From Plenodomus lindquistii (taxonomy: Eukaryota; Ascomycota; Dothideomycetes; Pleosporales; Leptosphaeriaceae): a DNA stretch of 64,000 nucleotides. A program made the translations under genes and the position numbers. Below are positions 63,774 through 64,000 of this stretch, in pieces. The stretch's first letter is position 1. Each line of letters starts with the position of its first letter. The stretch lies in NCBI GenBank assembly GCA_025504975.1, contig JANUWI010000010.1, forward strand, positions 186,001-250,000. Reading direction: 5' to 3'. Under the pieces are notes generated by a model, which saw only the letters and a list, made by a program, of their open reading frames with translations, was not told the origin of the DNA and did no database searches.

Positions 63774-64000
63774 TATAATAGTTTAAAAATATAAAGTACT
63801 AAAAAGTGTCTAAATTAGTTTAAAAGTTTATAGAAATACGCGTAAATTAAAAAACTAAATAAATTATATTTTTATAAAGTTTATATAAAAATATAAAAAA
63901 ATTATATATTTATAGTTCTTTTAAAAAAGCAAGCTATATAGAATAGAACTTAGTAGTAGTTTAAAACTTTTATAAAAAAAATTTTTTCTCTACTAAATTA
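63774..64000 (-). repeat. 5' LTR of gypsy element 5, cut by window end
   Basis: Matches 39,501-39,728 in the same orientation with many C/T and G/A differences; runs to the last base. Confidence 0.65.

Larger units (their letters stand above)
39501..64000 (-). mobile_element. Ty3/gypsy element 5, minus strand, split and cut by window end
   Basis: The segment starting at 39,501 recurs in the same orientation at 63,774-64,000; I read these as its two LTRs. Own sequence: 39,501-45,422, 60,817-60,911 and 62,753-64,000 (about 7.26 kb so far). Minus-strand relics in order: protease 'FINTSA' near 44,790 (from DSGA); RT at about 43,980-43,450 ('LNTKDLKAIKKYI', 'KIDNLLIYLNKAKIFTKFNI', 'YLDK' at 43,506-43,517 from YLDD); RNase H at about 42,960-42,690 ('IAFYSKILTRVKFN*KIYNK', 'NTTNKRIDIFS'). 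It is a different gypsy family from element 4. It is interrupted by element 2 in or near gag and by Fot1-type copy D. The 62.8-63.8 kb part should hold gag; I could not confirm it. Confidence 0.7.

Noticed and set aside
16680..64000. AT-rich block as mitochondrial DNA or a centromere core
   Set aside because: It resolves into nuclear-type LTR and TIR transposons with target duplications and RIP mutations; no mitochondrial genes are present. Centromeric function cannot be judged from sequence.

Overview
Eukaryotic (filamentous ascomycete, Pezizomycotina) nuclear DNA. The coding genes have short (about 48-110 nt) GT-AG introns and encode typical fungal orthologues. A Dothideomycete/Pleosporales origin is my guess, not something the sequence proves. 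The window splits sharply into two compartments.

(1) Bases 1 to about 16,140 are a GC-balanced, gene-dense block of eight genes with no transposon trace: a nicotinamide riboside kinase (minus, cut by the window edge), an ARMH3/C10orf76-type protein (plus), a disordered protein with a possible PP1-docking motif (minus), a Y-family DNA polymerase iota (plus), sphingosine-1-phosphate lyase (plus), mitochondrial ribosomal protein uL16m (minus), replication factor C subunit 1 (plus) and a Gag1-like clamp protein (plus). They share no pathway, but two (Pol iota, RFC1) serve DNA replication or lesion bypass. Three gene pairs are divergent and share short promoters (699-1023, 5154-5776, 11144-11504). 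Gene models here are spliced by me from frame, splice sites and family motifs.

(2) From about 16,680 to 64,000 the DNA is extremely AT-rich, has no usable reading frame, and carries the signature of repeat-induced point mutation (RIP): C-to-T and G-to-A changes, CAG/CAA turned into TAG/TAA, Cys/His codons turned into Tyr. It can be resolved into one nested stack of transposons. The outermost layer is a minus-strand Ty1/copia element whose 3' LTR (16,493-16,676) is the border of the AT-rich compartment. Into it went: (a) a Fot1/pogo-type element (16,972-32,894), containing a second copy of the same family (17,471-31,553), containing a different Fot1-type family (18,922-31,162), which holds a 9.6-kb Ty3/gypsy element (19,531-29,168) and a 738-bp terminal-inverted-repeat element (30,058-30,795); (b) another Fot1-type copy on the minus strand (33,985-35,824); (c) a minus-strand Ty3/gypsy element starting at 36,023, interrupted at 39,501 by a second minus-strand gypsy element that runs off the window, itself interrupted by a plus-strand gypsy element (45,423-60,816), which is interrupted by a further gypsy element (49,940-57,931), plus a fourth Fot1-type copy (60,912-62,752). 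Removing inner insertions and target-site duplications restores host elements of 1,838, 1,840, 1,840 and 1,841 bp for one family, which strongly supports the reading.

I found no defence system, gene cluster or other plainly new system. The most unusual items are the six-base micro-exon carrying part of the Pol iota catalytic motif, the un-mutated LTR at the compartment border, and the 738-bp element whose ends have largely escaped RIP.
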